Source: DATAFF01 sp036257595 (GTDB taxonomy: Bacteria; Pseudomonadota; Alphaproteobacteria; Rhizobiales; Aestuariivirgaceae). From it: 33,922 bases of DNA. A program made the position numbers and the translations under genes. The notes below the pieces were generated by a model, which was given only the letters and a program-made list of their open reading frames with translations, was not told where the DNA came from and made no database searches. Every line of letters begins with the position of its first letter. Positions within the stretch are counted from its first letter, which is position 1. Below are positions 23,260 to 31,031 of the stretch, in pieces. The DNA is taken from positions 1-33,922 of the forward strand of contig DATAFF010000037.1 in assembly GCA_036257595.1 (NCBI GenBank), written 5' to 3'.

Positions 23260-23769
23260 TCAGCCCTTGCCCGCGCCGGCCGCCGCCTCGCCGTCCTTTG
23301 CCGGACGCTTCGGCGGAATGAGCGACACCGTGCCGCCGGCCTTCTCGACCGCCTCGGTCGCGCTGCGGCTGGCATGGTTGACCGTGATTGCGATCTTCGA
23401 CGTGAGCACGCCCTTGCCGAGCAGCCGCACCCCGTCGCGCGGTTTGCCGATGAGACCCGCCGCGAGCAGCGAGGCCGCATCGACCGTCCTGGCGGCATCG
23501 AGCCGCCCGGCATCGATCGCCGATTGCAGCCGCCCGAGATTGACCTCGTTGAAGCTGAGCGCGTTCGGCTTGGTGAAACCGCGCTTGGGCAGCCGGCGAT
23601 AGATCGGCATCTGCCCGCCCTCGAAACCGGCCTTGGCGCCGCCGGACCGGGCCGTCTGGCCCTTGCCGCCGCGCCCTGCCGTCTTGCCGAGGCCGGAGCC
23701 GATGCCGCGGCCGACCCGCTTGCGTACATGGCGGGCGCCCGACCTGTCAGAGATGCTGTTGAGCTTCAT
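23260..23769 (-). CDS. rplO: Large ribosomal subunit protein uL15
   Basis: A 169-aa uL15, a late-assembly 50S protein. The Gly/Arg-rich N-terminus (RKRVGRGIGSGLGKTAGRGGKGQ) and GFEGGQMPIYRRLPKRGF are diagnostic. The C-terminal extension (KRPAKDGEAAAGAGKG) is variable in alphaproteobacteria. It is followed by secY after 71 bases, the largest gap in this part of the operon apart from adk-rpsM. Confidence 0.97.
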   Translation of the reverse strand: MKLNSISDRSGARHVRKRVGRGIGSGLGKTAGRGGKGQTARSGGAKAGFEGGQMPIYRRLPKRGFTKPNALSFNEVNLGRLQSAIDAGRLDAARTVDAASLLAAGLIGKPRDGVRLLGKGVLTSKIAITVNHASRSATEAVEKAGGTVSLIPPKRPAKDGEAAAGAGKG

Positions 23770-23797
23770 GGCCTCCGGTCCATCCTGTCTTGCGCCA

Positions 23798-23998
23798 TCA
23801 CGCCGCTTCGACGATGCGGATCAGATGAGCGACCTTGGCGATCATGCCGCGCACCGCCGGCGTATCCTCGAGCGTTGCCCGGCGGTTGAGCTTGTTCAGC
23901 CCGAGACCGATCAGCGTCGCCTGCTGGCGCGCATTGCGCCTTGCTGGGCTCCTGACCTGCTCCACCGTCACCGTCTTTTTGGTCTCGGTCTTTGCCAT
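23798..23998 (-). CDS. rpmD: Large ribosomal subunit protein uL30
   Basis: A 66-aa uL30. The motif RNARQQATLIGLGLNKLNRR followed by DTPAVRGMIAKVAHLIRIVE is the full family pattern. It lies between rpsE and rplO. Confidence 0.95.
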   Translation of the reverse strand: MAKTETKKTVTVEQVRSPARRNARQQATLIGLGLNKLNRRATLEDTPAVRGMIAKVAHLIRIVEAA

Positions 23999-24018
23999 TG
24001 CATTCGCTTCCTTCTGGC

Positions 24019-24579
24019 TCAGCCTTGCTCGGCCACCGCTTCGCCGTCGCGCCGGCGCGCCATGATCTCGCTCACCTTCTTGCCCCGCCGCGCTGCCACC
24101 GAGCGTGGGCTGGTCTCGCGCTTCAACGCGTCGAACGTGGCCCGCACCATATTGTAGGGGTTCGACGTGCCAAGCGATTTGGCGACCACATCCTGCATGC
24201 CGAGGCTCTCGAACACCGCGCGCATCGGCCCGCCGGCGATGATCCCGGTGCCCGCCGGCGCCGCCCGCAGCACCACTTTGCCAGACCCATGGCGGCCGAC
24301 CACGTCATGATGCAGCGTCCGGCCCTCGCGCAGCGGCACCCGGATCAGCCCGCGCTTGGCACTGTCGGTGGCCTTGCGGATCGCTTCCGGCACCTCGCGC
24401 GCCTTGCCGTGGCCGAAACCGACCCGGCCCTTCTGGTCGCCGACCACCACCAGCGCTGCGAAGCCGAAGCGCCGGCCGCCCTTCACCACCTTGGCTACCC
24501 GGTTGATATGGACGAGCTTGTCGAGAAACTCGCTGTCGCGCTCTTCCCGGTCGCCGCCGCGTTCGCGTTCTCTAGCCAT
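24019..24579 (-). CDS. rpsE: Small ribosomal subunit protein uS5
   Basis: A 186-aa uS5, involved in decoding fidelity and mRNA helicase activity of the 30S entry. The double-stranded RNA-binding S5 domain has LVHINRVAKVVKGGRRFGFAALVVVG, and the C-terminal domain has GTGIIAGGPMRAVFESLGMQDVVAKSLG. It starts with an Arg/Glu-rich stretch (MARERERGGDREERDSEF). Confidence 0.98.
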   Translation of the reverse strand: MARERERGGDREERDSEFLDKLVHINRVAKVVKGGRRFGFAALVVVGDQKGRVGFGHGKAREVPEAIRKATDSAKRGLIRVPLREGRTLHHDVVGRHGSGKVVLRAAPAGTGIIAGGPMRAVFESLGMQDVVAKSLGTSNPYNMVRATFDALKRETSPRSVAARRGKKVSEIMARRRDGEAVAEQG

Positions 24580-24607
24580 GCCAAACCTTCATCGACATCA
24601 TCATCCC

Positions 24608-24970
24608 TTAGAATTTTAGCCCGCCTTCGCGCGCCGCATCGGCCAGCGCCTTGACCCGGCCGTGATAGATATAGCCGCCACGATCGAACACCACCTCGCT
24701 CAGGCCCTTGTCCTTGGCCCGCTCGGCTACCAGCTTGCCGACCGCCGCCGCGGCCGCCTTGTTGCCGGCGCTCTGGAGCGTTGTGCGCAGATCCTTCTCG
24801 AGTGATGAGGCGGCGACCAGCGTCTCTCCCTTATCGTCATCGATGATCTGGGCATAGATATACGCGTTCGATCGGAACACCGAGAGCCGCGGCCGGCCGC
24901 CGCTGCGCTCCCTGATGGCCTTGCGGACCCGCCGCCGCCGACGGTCGATCTGGGTGATCTTCTGAACCAT
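24608..24970 (-). CDS. rplR: Large ribosomal subunit protein uL18
   Basis: A 120-aa uL18 that binds 5S rRNA. It has RLSVFRSNAYIYAQIIDDDKGETLVAASS and the conserved C-terminus VVFDRGGYIYHGRVKALADAAREGGLKF. It lies between rplF and rpsE. Confidence 0.97.
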   Translation of the reverse strand: MVQKITQIDRRRRRVRKAIRERSGGRPRLSVFRSNAYIYAQIIDDDKGETLVAASSLEKDLRTTLQSAGNKAAAAAVGKLVAERAKDKGLSEVVFDRGGYIYHGRVKALADAAREGGLKF

Positions 24971-24984
24971 GGCTCGGCCCTTCC

Positions 24985-25518
24985 CTACTTCTTCTTGCCT
25001 TCCTTGCGGTGGACATATTCGCCGCGATAGCGCACGCCCTTGCCCTTATAGGGTTCTGGCGGACGCCAGCCGCGGATCTCCGCCGCCACCTGCCCGACCT
25101 GCTGCTTGTCGATGCCGGCCACCAGTATCTCGGTGGGACGCGGTGTCGTCACCGTCACTCCCTTGGGCACCTCGAAGACGACATCGTGGCTGTAACCGAG
25201 ATTGAGCTGGAGTTTCGAGCCCTGCGCTGCCGCGCGGTACCCCACCCCGGTGATCTCGAGCGTGCGGCTGAAACCCTGGGTCACCCCCTGCACCATGTTG
25301 TTGACGAGCGTGCGCGACATGCCCCAGGCAGCTCGCGCCGGTTTGCTGTCGTCGCGCGGTGCCACCACGATCTCGTTGTTCTCGACCTTGACCGTGACGA
25401 GATCGCCGAGCGCGGTCTGGAGCTCGCCCTTGGGCCCCTTCACCTTGACCGTGTTGCCATTGACCGAGACCGTCACCCCCTGGGAGACCGGAATTGGTTT
25501 CTTGCCGATGCGCGACAT
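24985..25518 (-). CDS. rplF: Large ribosomal subunit protein uL6
   Basis: A 177-aa uL6 near the factor-binding site of the 50S. It starts MSRIGKKPIPVSQGVTVSVNG at ATG 25518 (an upstream in-frame start at 25548 would add ten unrelated residues) and ends with the signature EPYKGKGVRYRGEYVHRKEGKKK. Its second domain contains LNLGYSHDVVFEVPKGVTV. Confidence 0.98.
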   Translation of the reverse strand: MSRIGKKPIPVSQGVTVSVNGNTVKVKGPKGELQTALGDLVTVKVENNEIVVAPRDDSKPARAAWGMSRTLVNNMVQGVTQGFSRTLEITGVGYRAAAQGSKLQLNLGYSHDVVFEVPKGVTVTTPRPTEILVAGIDKQQVGQVAAEIRGWRPPEPYKGKGVRYRGEYVHRKEGKKK

Positions 25519-25544
25519 GGCTTCGTTCCTTCCTGGTGCCCGGC

Positions 25545-25943
25545 TCAAAACACCGTGCAGATCACTTCGCCGCCGACATTCTGGGCGCGCGCATCGGCGT
25601 CCGACAGCACGCCTTTCGGTGTCGACAGGATCGAGATTCCGAGTCCGTTATAGACGGTGGGCAGGTTGTTGACGCTCGCATAGACCCGCCGCCCCGGCGT
25701 CGACACCCGGTCGATCTGGCGGATCACCGGTTCGCCGTCGAAATATTTCAGCTCGATCTCGAGCTCCGAGCGGCCCTTGCCATAATCGACCTCGGCATAG
25801 CCGCGGATATAGCCCTCCTGCTGCAGGACATCGAGCACCCGGGCGCGCATCCTGGAAGCCGGTGTCGTCACCTTCGACTTGCCGCGCAGCTGCGCATTGC
25901 GGATGCGGGTCAGCATGTCGCCCAGCGGATCAGTCACAGTCAT
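25545..25943 (-). CDS. rpsH: Small ribosomal subunit protein uS8
   Basis: A 132-aa uS8, a central-domain 16S binder that in enterobacteria also represses this operon at mRNA level. It has TDPLGDMLTRIRNAQ, the C-terminal STPGRRVYASVNNLPTVYNGLGISILSTPKGVLSD, and the final GGEVICTVF. No regulatory RNA target could be confirmed by eye here. Confidence 0.98.
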   Translation of the reverse strand: MTVTDPLGDMLTRIRNAQLRGKSKVTTPASRMRARVLDVLQQEGYIRGYAEVDYGKGRSELEIELKYFDGEPVIRQIDRVSTPGRRVYASVNNLPTVYNGLGISILSTPKGVLSDADARAQNVGGEVICTVF

Positions 25944-25968
25944 TGAGTTCTCCTCAAACCTCGCCGCA

Positions 25969-26274
25969 TCACCAGCTCGACTTCACCATGCCCGGAATCA
26001 GGCCCTGCGACGCCAGCTCCCGCAAGGCAATGCGCGACATGCCGAGCTTGCGGTAATAGCCGCGCGACCGCCCCGTCACCTCGCAACGGTTGCGGATCCG
26101 GATTTTCGCCGAGTTGCGGGGCAGCTGCGCCAGCTTGAGCTGGGCAGCGAACCGCTCCTCCATGCTGAGCTTCTGATCGCTGGCGACGGCTTTCAGCCGG
26201 GCGCGCTTGCCAGCGAATTTCTTGGCCAGCCGCCGCCGCCGGTTGTTGGTCTCGATCGAGCTCTTTTTCGCCAT
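25969..26274 (-). CDS. rpsN: Small ribosomal subunit protein uS14 (zinc-independent form)
   Basis: A 101-aa uS14. It lacks the two CxxC pairs of the short zinc form (only one Cys, in RNRCEVTGRSRGYYRKLGMSR) and has the longer length, so it is the zinc-independent type. The C-terminus GLIPGMVKSSW is typical. It lies between rplE and rpsH. Confidence 0.97.
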   Translation of the reverse strand: MAKKSSIETNNRRRRLAKKFAGKRARLKAVASDQKLSMEERFAAQLKLAQLPRNSAKIRIRNRCEVTGRSRGYYRKLGMSRIALRELASQGLIPGMVKSSW

Positions 26275-26299
26275 TCTCCTGAACCTCTCGAATATCCGG

Positions 26300-26881
26300 T
26301 CACGCCGCCTGACGCTTGGCGGCCTGCCTGCGGAACGGAAAATTGAAGGCTTCGAGCAGCGCCCGCGCCTCCTCGTCGTTCCGCGCCGTGGTGCAGACGA
26401 TCACATCGAAGCCCCAGACCCGCTCGATCTTGTCGTAGTCGATCTCCGGAAAGATGATGTGCTCCTTGATGCCCATCGCATAATTGCCGCGCCCGTCGAA
26501 GCTTCGCTCCGACAGGCCGCGGAAGTCACGCACCCGCGGCAGCGCGATGTTGATGAGCCGGTCGAGGAACTCCCACATGCGCGCCTGGCGCAGCGTGACC
26601 TTGACGCCGATCGGCATGTTCTCGCGGATCTTGTAGGTCGCGATCGACTTGCGGGCACGGGTGATCACCGGCTTCTGGCCGGCGATCTTGGCCAGCTCCT
26701 CGGCCGCAGTGTTGATGATCTTGCCGTCGGCGACCGCCTCGCCCACCCCCATATTGAGGACGACCTTGTCGAATCTCGGCACCTGCATCGCGTTGCTGTA
26801 GGAGAATTTCTCCATCAGCTGCGGGCGCACCGTTTCGACATAGTGCTGCTTGAGCCGCGGGACATAGAGCCTATCAGCCAT
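26300..26881 (-). CDS. rplE: Large ribosomal subunit protein uL5
   Basis: A 193-aa uL5, 5S rRNA binder contacting P-site tRNA. Landmarks are VPRFDKVVLNMGVGEAV, KPVITRARKSIATYKIRENMPIGVKVTLR and RDFRGLSERSFDGRGNYAMGIKEHIIFPEIDYD. ATG 26881 overlaps the end of rplX by eight bases (ATGGCTGA), implying coupling. The tail RRQAAKRQAA extends slightly beyond the family core. Confidence 0.97.
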   Translation of the reverse strand: MADRLYVPRLKQHYVETVRPQLMEKFSYSNAMQVPRFDKVVLNMGVGEAVADGKIINTAAEELAKIAGQKPVITRARKSIATYKIRENMPIGVKVTLRQARMWEFLDRLINIALPRVRDFRGLSERSFDGRGNYAMGIKEHIIFPEIDYDKIERVWGFDVIVCTTARNDEEARALLEAFNFPFRRQAAKRQAA

Positions 26882-27197
26882 TGATCTCCTCCCCCGAGCG
26901 CTTGGCCACCCTGACGCGTTTGCCATCGCTCAGAAACTTGTAGCCGATCCGGGTCGGCTTGCCGTCTTTGGGATCGATATGGGCGAGGTTCGAGATGTGG
27001 ATCGGCATTTCCTTGGCAACAATGCCGCCCTGCTGCGCCGCCGTTTGCTTCTGGTGGCGACGGGCGACATTCACCCCCTGCACCACCGCCCGGTTGTCGC
27101 TCGGATACACCTTGAGCACATTGCCCTGCTTGCCCTTGTCCTTCCCGGTAATGACGACGACGCGATCGCCCTTCCTGATCTTGAGCTTGACCGGCAT
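26874..27197 (-). CDS. rplX: Large ribosomal subunit protein uL24
   Basis: A 107-aa uL24, an early assembly initiator of the 50S. The KOW motif GDRVVVITGKDKGKQGNVLKV follows the start MPVKLKIRK, and the core ends with MPIHISNLAHIDPKDGKPTRIGYK. ATG 27197 overlaps the rplN stop by one base (TGATG); the longer open frame upstream overlaps rplN and is not coding. Confidence 0.97.
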   Translation of the reverse strand: MPVKLKIRKGDRVVVITGKDKGKQGNVLKVYPSDNRAVVQGVNVARRHQKQTAAQQGGIVAKEMPIHISNLAHIDPKDGKPTRIGYKFLSDGKRVRVAKRSGEEING

Positions 27198-27565
27198 CAC
27201 AGCACCTCCGGGGCAAGCGAGATGATCTTCATCTGGTTCTTTGCCCTGAGCTCCCGCGGCACCGGGCCGAAGATGCGGGTGCCGATCGGCTCCTTCTGAT
27301 TGTTGATCAGCACCGCGGCGTTGCGGTCGAAGCGGATCACCGAGCCGTCGGCCCGCCGGATGTCCTTGGCGGTGCGCACCACCACCGCCTTCATCACCGT
27401 GCCCTTCTTGACGCGACCGCGCGGGATCGCCTCCTTGATCGACACCACGACGATGTCGCCGACATATGCGTATTTGCGCCCGGCGCCGCCCAGGACCTTG
27501 ATGCACTGAACCTTGCGCGCGCCGGAATTGTCGGCGACGTCGAGAATTGTTTCTACCTGAATCAT
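27197..27565 (-). CDS. rplN: Large ribosomal subunit protein uL14
   Basis: A 122-aa uL14 at the subunit interface. It starts MIQVETILDVADNSGARKVQCIKVLGG and ends IFGPVPRELRAKNQMKIISLAPEVL, both family hallmarks, at normal length. ATG 27565 is fixed by homology; upstream in-frame residues are unrelated. Confidence 0.98.
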   Translation of the reverse strand: MIQVETILDVADNSGARKVQCIKVLGGAGRKYAYVGDIVVVSIKEAIPRGRVKKGTVMKAVVVRTAKDIRRADGSVIRFDRNAAVLINNQKEPIGTRIFGPVPRELRAKNQMKIISLAPEVL

Positions 27566-27585
27566 GGCGTCATCCTCGCTTGGCT

Positions 27586-27834
27586 TCAGACCTTTGACGC
27601 TTCGACCTTCTCGACCAGCATCCAGCGCTTCAGCTTGGAGATCGGCCGACACTCCTCGATGCGCACCACATCGCCTTGCTTGGCGATCTTCTTCTCGTCA
27701 TGCGCGTGATAGTTCTTCGTCTGACGGACGGTCTTTTTCATCACCGGATGGGTAAAGCGCCGCTCGACGAGGACCACCACGGTCTTGTCGTTCTTGTCGC
27801 TGACCACCACACCCTGCAAAATGCGCTTCGGCAT
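27586..27834 (-). CDS. rpsQ: Small ribosomal subunit protein uS17
   Basis: An 82-aa uS17, primary 16S binder. It starts MPKRILQGVVVSDKNDKTVVVLVERRF and continues HPVMKKTVRQTKNYHAHDE and GDVVRIEECRPISKLKRWMLVE. It lies between rpmC and rplN. Confidence 0.97.
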   Translation of the reverse strand: MPKRILQGVVVSDKNDKTVVVLVERRFTHPVMKKTVRQTKNYHAHDEKKIAKQGDVVRIEECRPISKLKRWMLVEKVEASKV

Positions 27835-27847
27835 GAAGCTCGAGCTC

Positions 27848-28048
27848 CTATTTCGTCTTCGCTGCAGCGCGCTCGGCCTGCACCGTCTTGAGGCGCGCAA
27901 TGTCGCGCCGGACCTGGCGCACCCGCGCCGTGTTCTCGATCTGGCCTGACGCCTTCTGGAAGCGCAGGTTGAACTGTTCCTTCTTGAGCTTCATCAGCTC
28001 GTCTCCCACCGCATCGTCGGTGAGCGCCCTGACGTCACTTGGTTTCAT
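27848..28048 (-). CDS. rpmC: Large ribosomal subunit protein uL29
   Basis: A 66-aa uL29 at the peptide exit tunnel, contributing to the trigger-factor and SRP docking area. The helical hairpin LKKEQFNLRFQKASGQIENTARVRQVRRDIARLKT is the signature. ATG 28048 (MKPSDVRALTDD) is chosen by homology. Confidence 0.96.
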   Translation of the reverse strand: MKPSDVRALTDDAVGDELMKLKKEQFNLRFQKASGQIENTARVRQVRRDIARLKTVQAERAAAKTK

Positions 28049-28070
28049 CGCCTGAACCTCCGACCGCTCA

Positions 28071-28487
28071 TCACGGCTCACCGAGCCGCGCCACGAAACG
28101 CGTCTTGATCGGCAGCTTGGCAGCCCCGAGCCGCATCGCCTCCTCGGCGACCTGGCGGGAGACGCCGTCGATCTCGAACATGATGCGCCCCGGCTTGACC
28201 CGGGCCGCCCAGAACTCGACGCCGCCCTTGCCAGAGCCCATGCGCACTTCCGTCGGCTTCTTGGTCACCGGCACATCCGGGAAGATGCGGATCCACACGC
28301 GCCCGGCACGTTTCATATGCCGTGTCATGGCGCGCCGCGCCGCCTCGATCTGCCGGGCGGTCACCCGTTCCGGCTCCATCGCCTTGAGCCCGAAGGCACC
28401 GAAATTCAACTCGGTGCCGCCCTTGGCAGCGCCTTTGATCCGGCCCTTGAATTGCTTGCGGAACTTGGTCCGTTTCGGTTGCAGCAT
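28071..28487 (-). CDS. rplP: Large ribosomal subunit protein uL16
   Basis: A 138-aa uL16 near the peptidyl-transferase centre and A-site tRNA. It starts MLQPKRTKFRKQFKGRIKG, contains FGLKAMEPERVTARQIEAARRAMTRHMKRAG and VRMGSGKGGVEFWAARVKPGRIMFEI, and ends KLPIKTRFVAR. Length is normal. Confidence 0.98.
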   Translation of the reverse strand: MLQPKRTKFRKQFKGRIKGAAKGGTELNFGAFGLKAMEPERVTARQIEAARRAMTRHMKRAGRVWIRIFPDVPVTKKPTEVRMGSGKGGVEFWAARVKPGRIMFEIDGVSRQVAEEAMRLGAAKLPIKTRFVARLGEP

Positions 28488-28507
28488 GTCGGTGATCCAG
28501 CCTCGTG

Positions 28508-29215
28508 TTAAGCAGCCTCGCGGGACTGCCGACGGCCGCCGCCTTCCTGCTGCTCGGCCAGCTTCTTGTCCTGAGCCATCGGGTCATGGTCGAGGATCTC
28601 GCCTTTGAAGATCCACACCTTGACGCCGATCGTTCCATAGGCGGTGACCGCGGTCGCGGTGCCATAATCGATGTCGGCGCGCAGCGTGTGGAGCGGCACC
28701 CGCCCTTCGCGGTACCACTCGACCCGCGCGATCTCGGCGCCGCCGAGCCGCCCGGAACAGGTGATCCGGATGCCCTCGGCGCCCATCCGCAAGGCCGACT
28801 GCACCGCCCGCTTCATGGCCCGCCGGAACGCCACGCGGCGCTCGAGCTGCTGGGCGATGTTCTCGGCGACGAGCGTCGATTCGGTCTCGGGCTTGCGCAC
28901 CTCGACAATGTTCAGATGGACCTCGGAGTCGGTCATCTTCGAGATCTCGCGCCTGAGCTTCTCGATGTCGGCACCCTTCTTGCCGATGACGACGCCAGGC
29001 CGCGCCGAATAGATCGTCACCCGGCACTTCTTGTGCGGTCGCTCGATGACGATGCGGGCGATCCCGGCCTGCTTCAGCTGCTCCTCGAGGAACGCGCGAA
29101 TCTTGAGATCCTCGTGCAGCAGCCGGCGATAGTCGCTGCGGTTGGCGTACCAGCGCGAATCCCAGGTGCGATTGATCCCGAGGCGAAGACCTACGGGGTT
29201 GACTTTCTGACCCAT
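28508..29215 (-). CDS. rpsC: Small ribosomal subunit protein uS3
   Basis: A 235-aa uS3 of the 30S head, part of the mRNA entry tunnel. It starts MGQKVNPVGLRLGINRTWDSRWYA. The KH domain contains PGVVIGKKGADIEKLRREI. The C-terminal domain has GRLGGAEIARVEWYREGRVPLHTLRADIDYG and GVKVWIFKGEI. The ATG overlaps the rplV stop by one base. Confidence 0.98.
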   Translation of the reverse strand: MGQKVNPVGLRLGINRTWDSRWYANRSDYRRLLHEDLKIRAFLEEQLKQAGIARIVIERPHKKCRVTIYSARPGVVIGKKGADIEKLRREISKMTDSEVHLNIVEVRKPETESTLVAENIAQQLERRVAFRRAMKRAVQSALRMGAEGIRITCSGRLGGAEIARVEWYREGRVPLHTLRADIDYGTATAVTAYGTIGVKVWIFKGEILDHDPMAQDKKLAEQQEGGGRRQSREAA

Positions 29216-29595
29216 CAGGCAACCTCCTCCACCTGCCTCACCACGATGGTGAGCTGGCTGAAGAACTTCTCGATCCGGCCGACGCGGCCACGCGCCCGCG
29301 GCGACCAGCGTTTCATCACCATGTTCTTGCCGACATAGGCTTCGGCGACCACCAGCTCGTTGATGTCGAGATCGTGGTTGTTCTCGGCATTGGCGATCGC
29401 CGATTCCAGCGTCTTCTTGACGTCGCTGGCAATGCGCCGCCGCGAGAAGGTCAGATCGGCGAGCGCCGAATCGACCTTCTTGCCGCGAATGATCGAGGCG
29501 ACGTCATTGAGCTTGCGCGGGCTCACCCTGAGCAGCCGCGTCACCGCCCGTGCCTCATTGTCGGCGACAACCCGCTTGTTCTTCGGCTTGCCCAT
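29215..29595 (-). CDS. rplV: Large ribosomal subunit protein uL22
   Basis: A 126-aa uL22 lining the exit tunnel. It has RLLRVSPRKLNDVASIIRGKKVD, ESAIANAENNHDLDINELVVAEAYVGK and the tunnel-loop region KRWSPRARGRVGRIEKFFSQLTIVV. It overlaps rpsC by one base and follows rpsS by three. Confidence 0.98.
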   Translation of the reverse strand: MGKPKNKRVVADNEARAVTRLLRVSPRKLNDVASIIRGKKVDSALADLTFSRRRIASDVKKTLESAIANAENNHDLDINELVVAEAYVGKNMVMKRWSPRARGRVGRIEKFFSQLTIVVRQVEEVA

Positions 29596-29598
29596 CGC

Positions 29599-29877
29599 TC
29601 AGCTCCTCTTTGTCTTCTTGTCGGAGCCGTGGCCATGATAAGTCCGCGTCGGCGCAAACTCGCCGAGCTTGTGCCCGACCATCTCCTCCGAGACGAGCAC
29701 CGGAATGTGCTTGTTGCCATTGTGCACGACAAAGGTCAGGCCGACGAATTGCGGCAGTATCGTCGAGCGCCGCGACCATGTCTTGATGGACTGGTTGCGC
29801 CCCGACGAGCGCACCTGCTCGGCCTTCTTGAGCAGATAGCCGTCGACGAACGGACCTTTCCAGAGTGAGCGAGCCAC
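29599..29877 (-). CDS. rpsS: Small ribosomal subunit protein uS19
   Basis: A 92-aa uS19 of the 30S head. It starts MARSLWKGPFVDGYLLKKAE and has IKTWSRRSTILPQFVGLTFVVHNGNKHIPV and MVGHKLGEFAPTRTYHGHGSDKK. Length is normal. Confidence 0.98.
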   Translation of the reverse strand: MARSLWKGPFVDGYLLKKAEQVRSSGRNQSIKTWSRRSTILPQFVGLTFVVHNGNKHIPVLVSEEMVGHKLGEFAPTRTYHGHGSDKKTKRS

Positions 29878-29886
29878 GGTCTACCT

Positions 29887-30708
29887 CTACTTCTTCTTAT
29901 GACGGGAGCGCACGATGAACTTGTCGGTCGACTTGTTGCGGCGCGTTTTGTTGCCCTTGGTCGGCTTGCCCCATGGCGTCGCCCAGTGCTTGCCGCCATT
30001 GGTGCGCCCGCCATTGGGATGATCGATCGGGTTCATCGCGATGCCGCGGGTTTGCGGACGGATGCCGCGCCAGCGCGACCGCCCCGCCTTGCCCACCACC
30101 TCGTTGAGATGATCGGGATTGGACACCGCACCGACCGTCGCCAGGCAATCGGCCATCACCAGCCGGGTCTCCCCCGACTTGAGCTTGAGGATCACATAGC
30201 CCTGGTCGCGACCGGCGAGCTGCGCATAGGAGCCGGCCGAGCGCGCCAGCTGCCCGCCCTTGCCCGGCTTCAGCTCGATATTGTGCACGATGGTGCCGAC
30301 CGGCATGCTGCCCATCGGCATGGCATTGCCGGGCTTCACGTCGACATTCTGGCCGGCCACGACGCTGTCGCCGGCCTTGAGCCGCTGCGGCGCGAGAATA
30401 TAGGCAAGCTCGCCGTCCTGGTAGCGGATCAGCGCGATATAGCCGGTGCGGTTGGGATCGTATTCGAGCCGCTCGACGGTTGCCGGCACATCGAACTTCC
30501 GTCGCTTGAAGTCGACCAGCCGATAGGTCCTTTTATGGCCGCCGCCACGGTGGCGTGAATTGATCCGCCCGTCGGAGCCGCGACCGCCCGACTTGGTGAG
30601 CCCTTCGGTCAGCGCCTTGACTGGCTTGCCCTTCCACAGCCCGTCGCGGTCGACGATCACCACGTGACGCTGGCCGGGGCTGGTTGGTTTGAAATGCTTA
30701 AGTGCCAT
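29887..30708 (-). CDS. rplB: Large ribosomal subunit protein uL2, with an altered conserved loop
   Basis: A 273-aa uL2, needed for subunit association and the peptidyl-transferase region. The fold landmarks are intact: MALKHFKPTSPGQRHVV, RINSRHRGGGHKRTYRLVDFKR, ERLEYDPNRTGYIALIRY, GDSVVAGQNVDVKPGNAMP and the basic tail STDKFIVRSRHKKK. The near-universal loop [22 protein letters not shown] of related bacteria reads here DHPNGGRTNGGKHWATPWG. The second His (position 232) is Asn, three residues (GEG) are missing, and HPV is HWA. The first His (230), corresponding to the functionally studied E. coli His229, is kept. The reading frame is continuous through this region, so it is not a frameshift. 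Confidence 0.97.
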   Translation of the reverse strand: MALKHFKPTSPGQRHVVIVDRDGLWKGKPVKALTEGLTKSGGRGSDGRINSRHRGGGHKRTYRLVDFKRRKFDVPATVERLEYDPNRTGYIALIRYQDGELAYILAPQRLKAGDSVVAGQNVDVKPGNAMPMGSMPVGTIVHNIELKPGKGGQLARSAGSYAQLAGRDQGYVILKLKSGETRLVMADCLATVGAVSNPDHLNEVVGKAGRSRWRGIRPQTRGIAMNPIDHPNGGRTNGGKHWATPWGKPTKGNKTRRNKSTDKFIVRSRHKKK

Positions 30709-30725
30709 GGCTCATTGCCTCTTCA

Positions 30726-31031
30726 TCAAAGGCCCGTCATCACGTCGATGAATTGACCCTCTTCCAGCGTCACCACCGCCTTCTTGACGTCGCTCTGCCT
30801 GCCCTTGATGCCGCGAAACCGCCGGGACTTGCCTTTGCGCACAAGCGTGTTGACACCCTTCACCTTGACCTTGAACAGGCCCTCGACCGCCGCCTTGATG
30901 TCCGACTTCGTGGCCTGCAGCGCCACATTGAAGATCACCTGGTTGTTGTTGGCGCACATCGTCGCCTTCTCGGTGATCGCCGGGCTGCGAATGACGTCGT
31001 AGAAATCGATCGGCTTCAGCTTCTGATTCAT
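30726..31031 (-). CDS. rplW: Large ribosomal subunit protein uL23
   Basis: A 101-aa uL23 at the tunnel exit, docking site for trigger factor and SRP. It contains DVIRSPAITEKATMCANNNQVIFNVALQATKSDIKAAVEGLF and VKVKGVNTLVRKGKSRRFRG. The ATG overlaps the rplD stop as ATGA. Confidence 0.97.
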   Translation of the reverse strand: MNQKLKPIDFYDVIRSPAITEKATMCANNNQVIFNVALQATKSDIKAAVEGLFKVKVKGVNTLVRKGKSRRFRGIKGRQSDVKKAVVTLEEGQFIDVMTGL

